Shown: one piece after another, positions 63,856 to 64,000 of the stretch
How positions within the stretch are numbered: the first letter of the stretch is position 1
Layout of the letters: every line of letters starts with the position of its first letter
Origin: Micromonospora sediminicola
GTDB taxonomy: Bacteria > Actinomycetota > Actinomycetes > Mycobacteriales > Micromonosporaceae
NCBI RefSeq assembly: GCF_900089585.1
Contig: NZ_FLRH01000003.1
Span: 538,501 to 602,500, forward strand
Direction: 5' to 3'
Length of the DNA stretch: 64,000 nt
Translations under genes and position numbers: made by a program
Notes under the pieces: generated by a model
The model's input: the letters and a program-made list of their open reading frames with translations, nothing else
The model's database searches: none
What the model was told of the DNA's origin: nothing

Positions 63856-64000
63856 TGTCGACCGGCAGGGCACCGGGCGAGCTTGCGGGAAACCGCAGCG
63901 GCCGGCCTGCCAAATCCGATGATCAAGCGCACGGCTTGCCGCTGCGCGCGGTCAGCGGCGCCAACCCGTACGAAGCATGACAGACCGGGACACACGGTTT

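Larger units (their letters stand above)
63561..64000 (+). other. Non-coding region with tandem promoter-like sequences, possible upstream leader of an rRNA operon
   Basis: No convincing ORF is present. The GC content is lower and several sigma-70-like promoters follow one another (63658-63687 and 63827-63855). Tandem strong promoters and a long untranslated leader are typical of actinobacterial rrn operons, which would lie just beyond the window edge; this is inference because no rRNA sequence is seen. Confidence 0.4.

Overview
This window is high-GC actinobacterial DNA and most probably comes from Micromonospora or a close relative. The coding regions have strongly GC-biased third positions and frequent GTG starts. 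A GGGGCCCC/TTAA hairpin repeat of the kind scattered through Micromonospora genomes lies at 11709-11795. The gene families (SCO4848-like, DUF6928, DUF1206, FxSxx-COOH system, ECF41) are actinobacterial. No plasmid, phage or IS gene was seen, so I read this as chromosome.

Layout. 0-7 kb: tail of a rhomboid protease, a 720-bp non-coding stretch with tandem repeats and a perfect 48-bp palindrome, a PH-domain membrane protein, a thiolase, a two-component system followed by a lipoprotein, and a family 2 glycosyltransferase. 7-25 kb: split transketolase divergent from a SoxR-type regulator, quinone oxidoreductase, three tRNA genes (Ser-UGA, Ser-GCU, Arg-ACG), DNA-alkylation repair-like, PEBP-like, methyltransferase, polytopic membrane protein, iron-regulated FhuF-like protein, an XRE/peptide-deformylase fusion, flavohaemoglobin, a CPBP protease-like protein, a basic-tailed EcsC-like protein, a FUSC-like protein, and an ECF41 sigma factor with its epimerase partner.

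25.8-36 kb is the most unusual part. Two divergent gene sets look like one peptide-natural-product (RiPP) locus. Leftward there is a tiny Lys-rich ORF with a strong Shine-Dalgarno, a structured spacer, a GNAT-like protein, an NTP_transf_5-like nucleotidyltransferase, and an ABC-2 exporter (ATPase plus two permeases). Rightward there is a cobalamin-binding radical SAM enzyme, a SPASM radical SAM enzyme, a short pyrophosphatase homologue, an APH-like kinase and an HPr-kinase-like protein. I do not recognise this combination as a described class. A four-gene overlapping operon of nucleotide-metabolism type (DUF6928, Nudix, histidine phosphatase, adenosine-deaminase family) runs into it head-on.

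40-53 kb is a conflict- or signalling-type neighbourhood: a 1147-residue NACHT NTPase, an alpha/beta hydrolase, and a complete FxSxx-COOH system (precursor FxsA ending FSSFI, FxsBH radical SAM maturase with a HExxH extension, an AAC(3)-like acetyltransferase, TIR-like FxsC, and FxsT with ParA-like, NB-ARC and TPR parts).

53-58.5 kb encodes secreted plant-polysaccharide hydrolases (GH62 arabinofuranosidase, GH5 mannanase-like) with LacI-type operator palindromes. 58.6-62 kb has argS and trpS. Each is preceded by a short ORF that could be an attenuation leader; the one before argS carries eight Arg in its last 15 residues and is followed by a 10-bp-stem hairpin. The window ends with small secreted and membrane proteins and tandem promoter-like sequences that may lead into an rRNA operon beyond the edge. 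All family calls come from reading the translations; no database search was possible.
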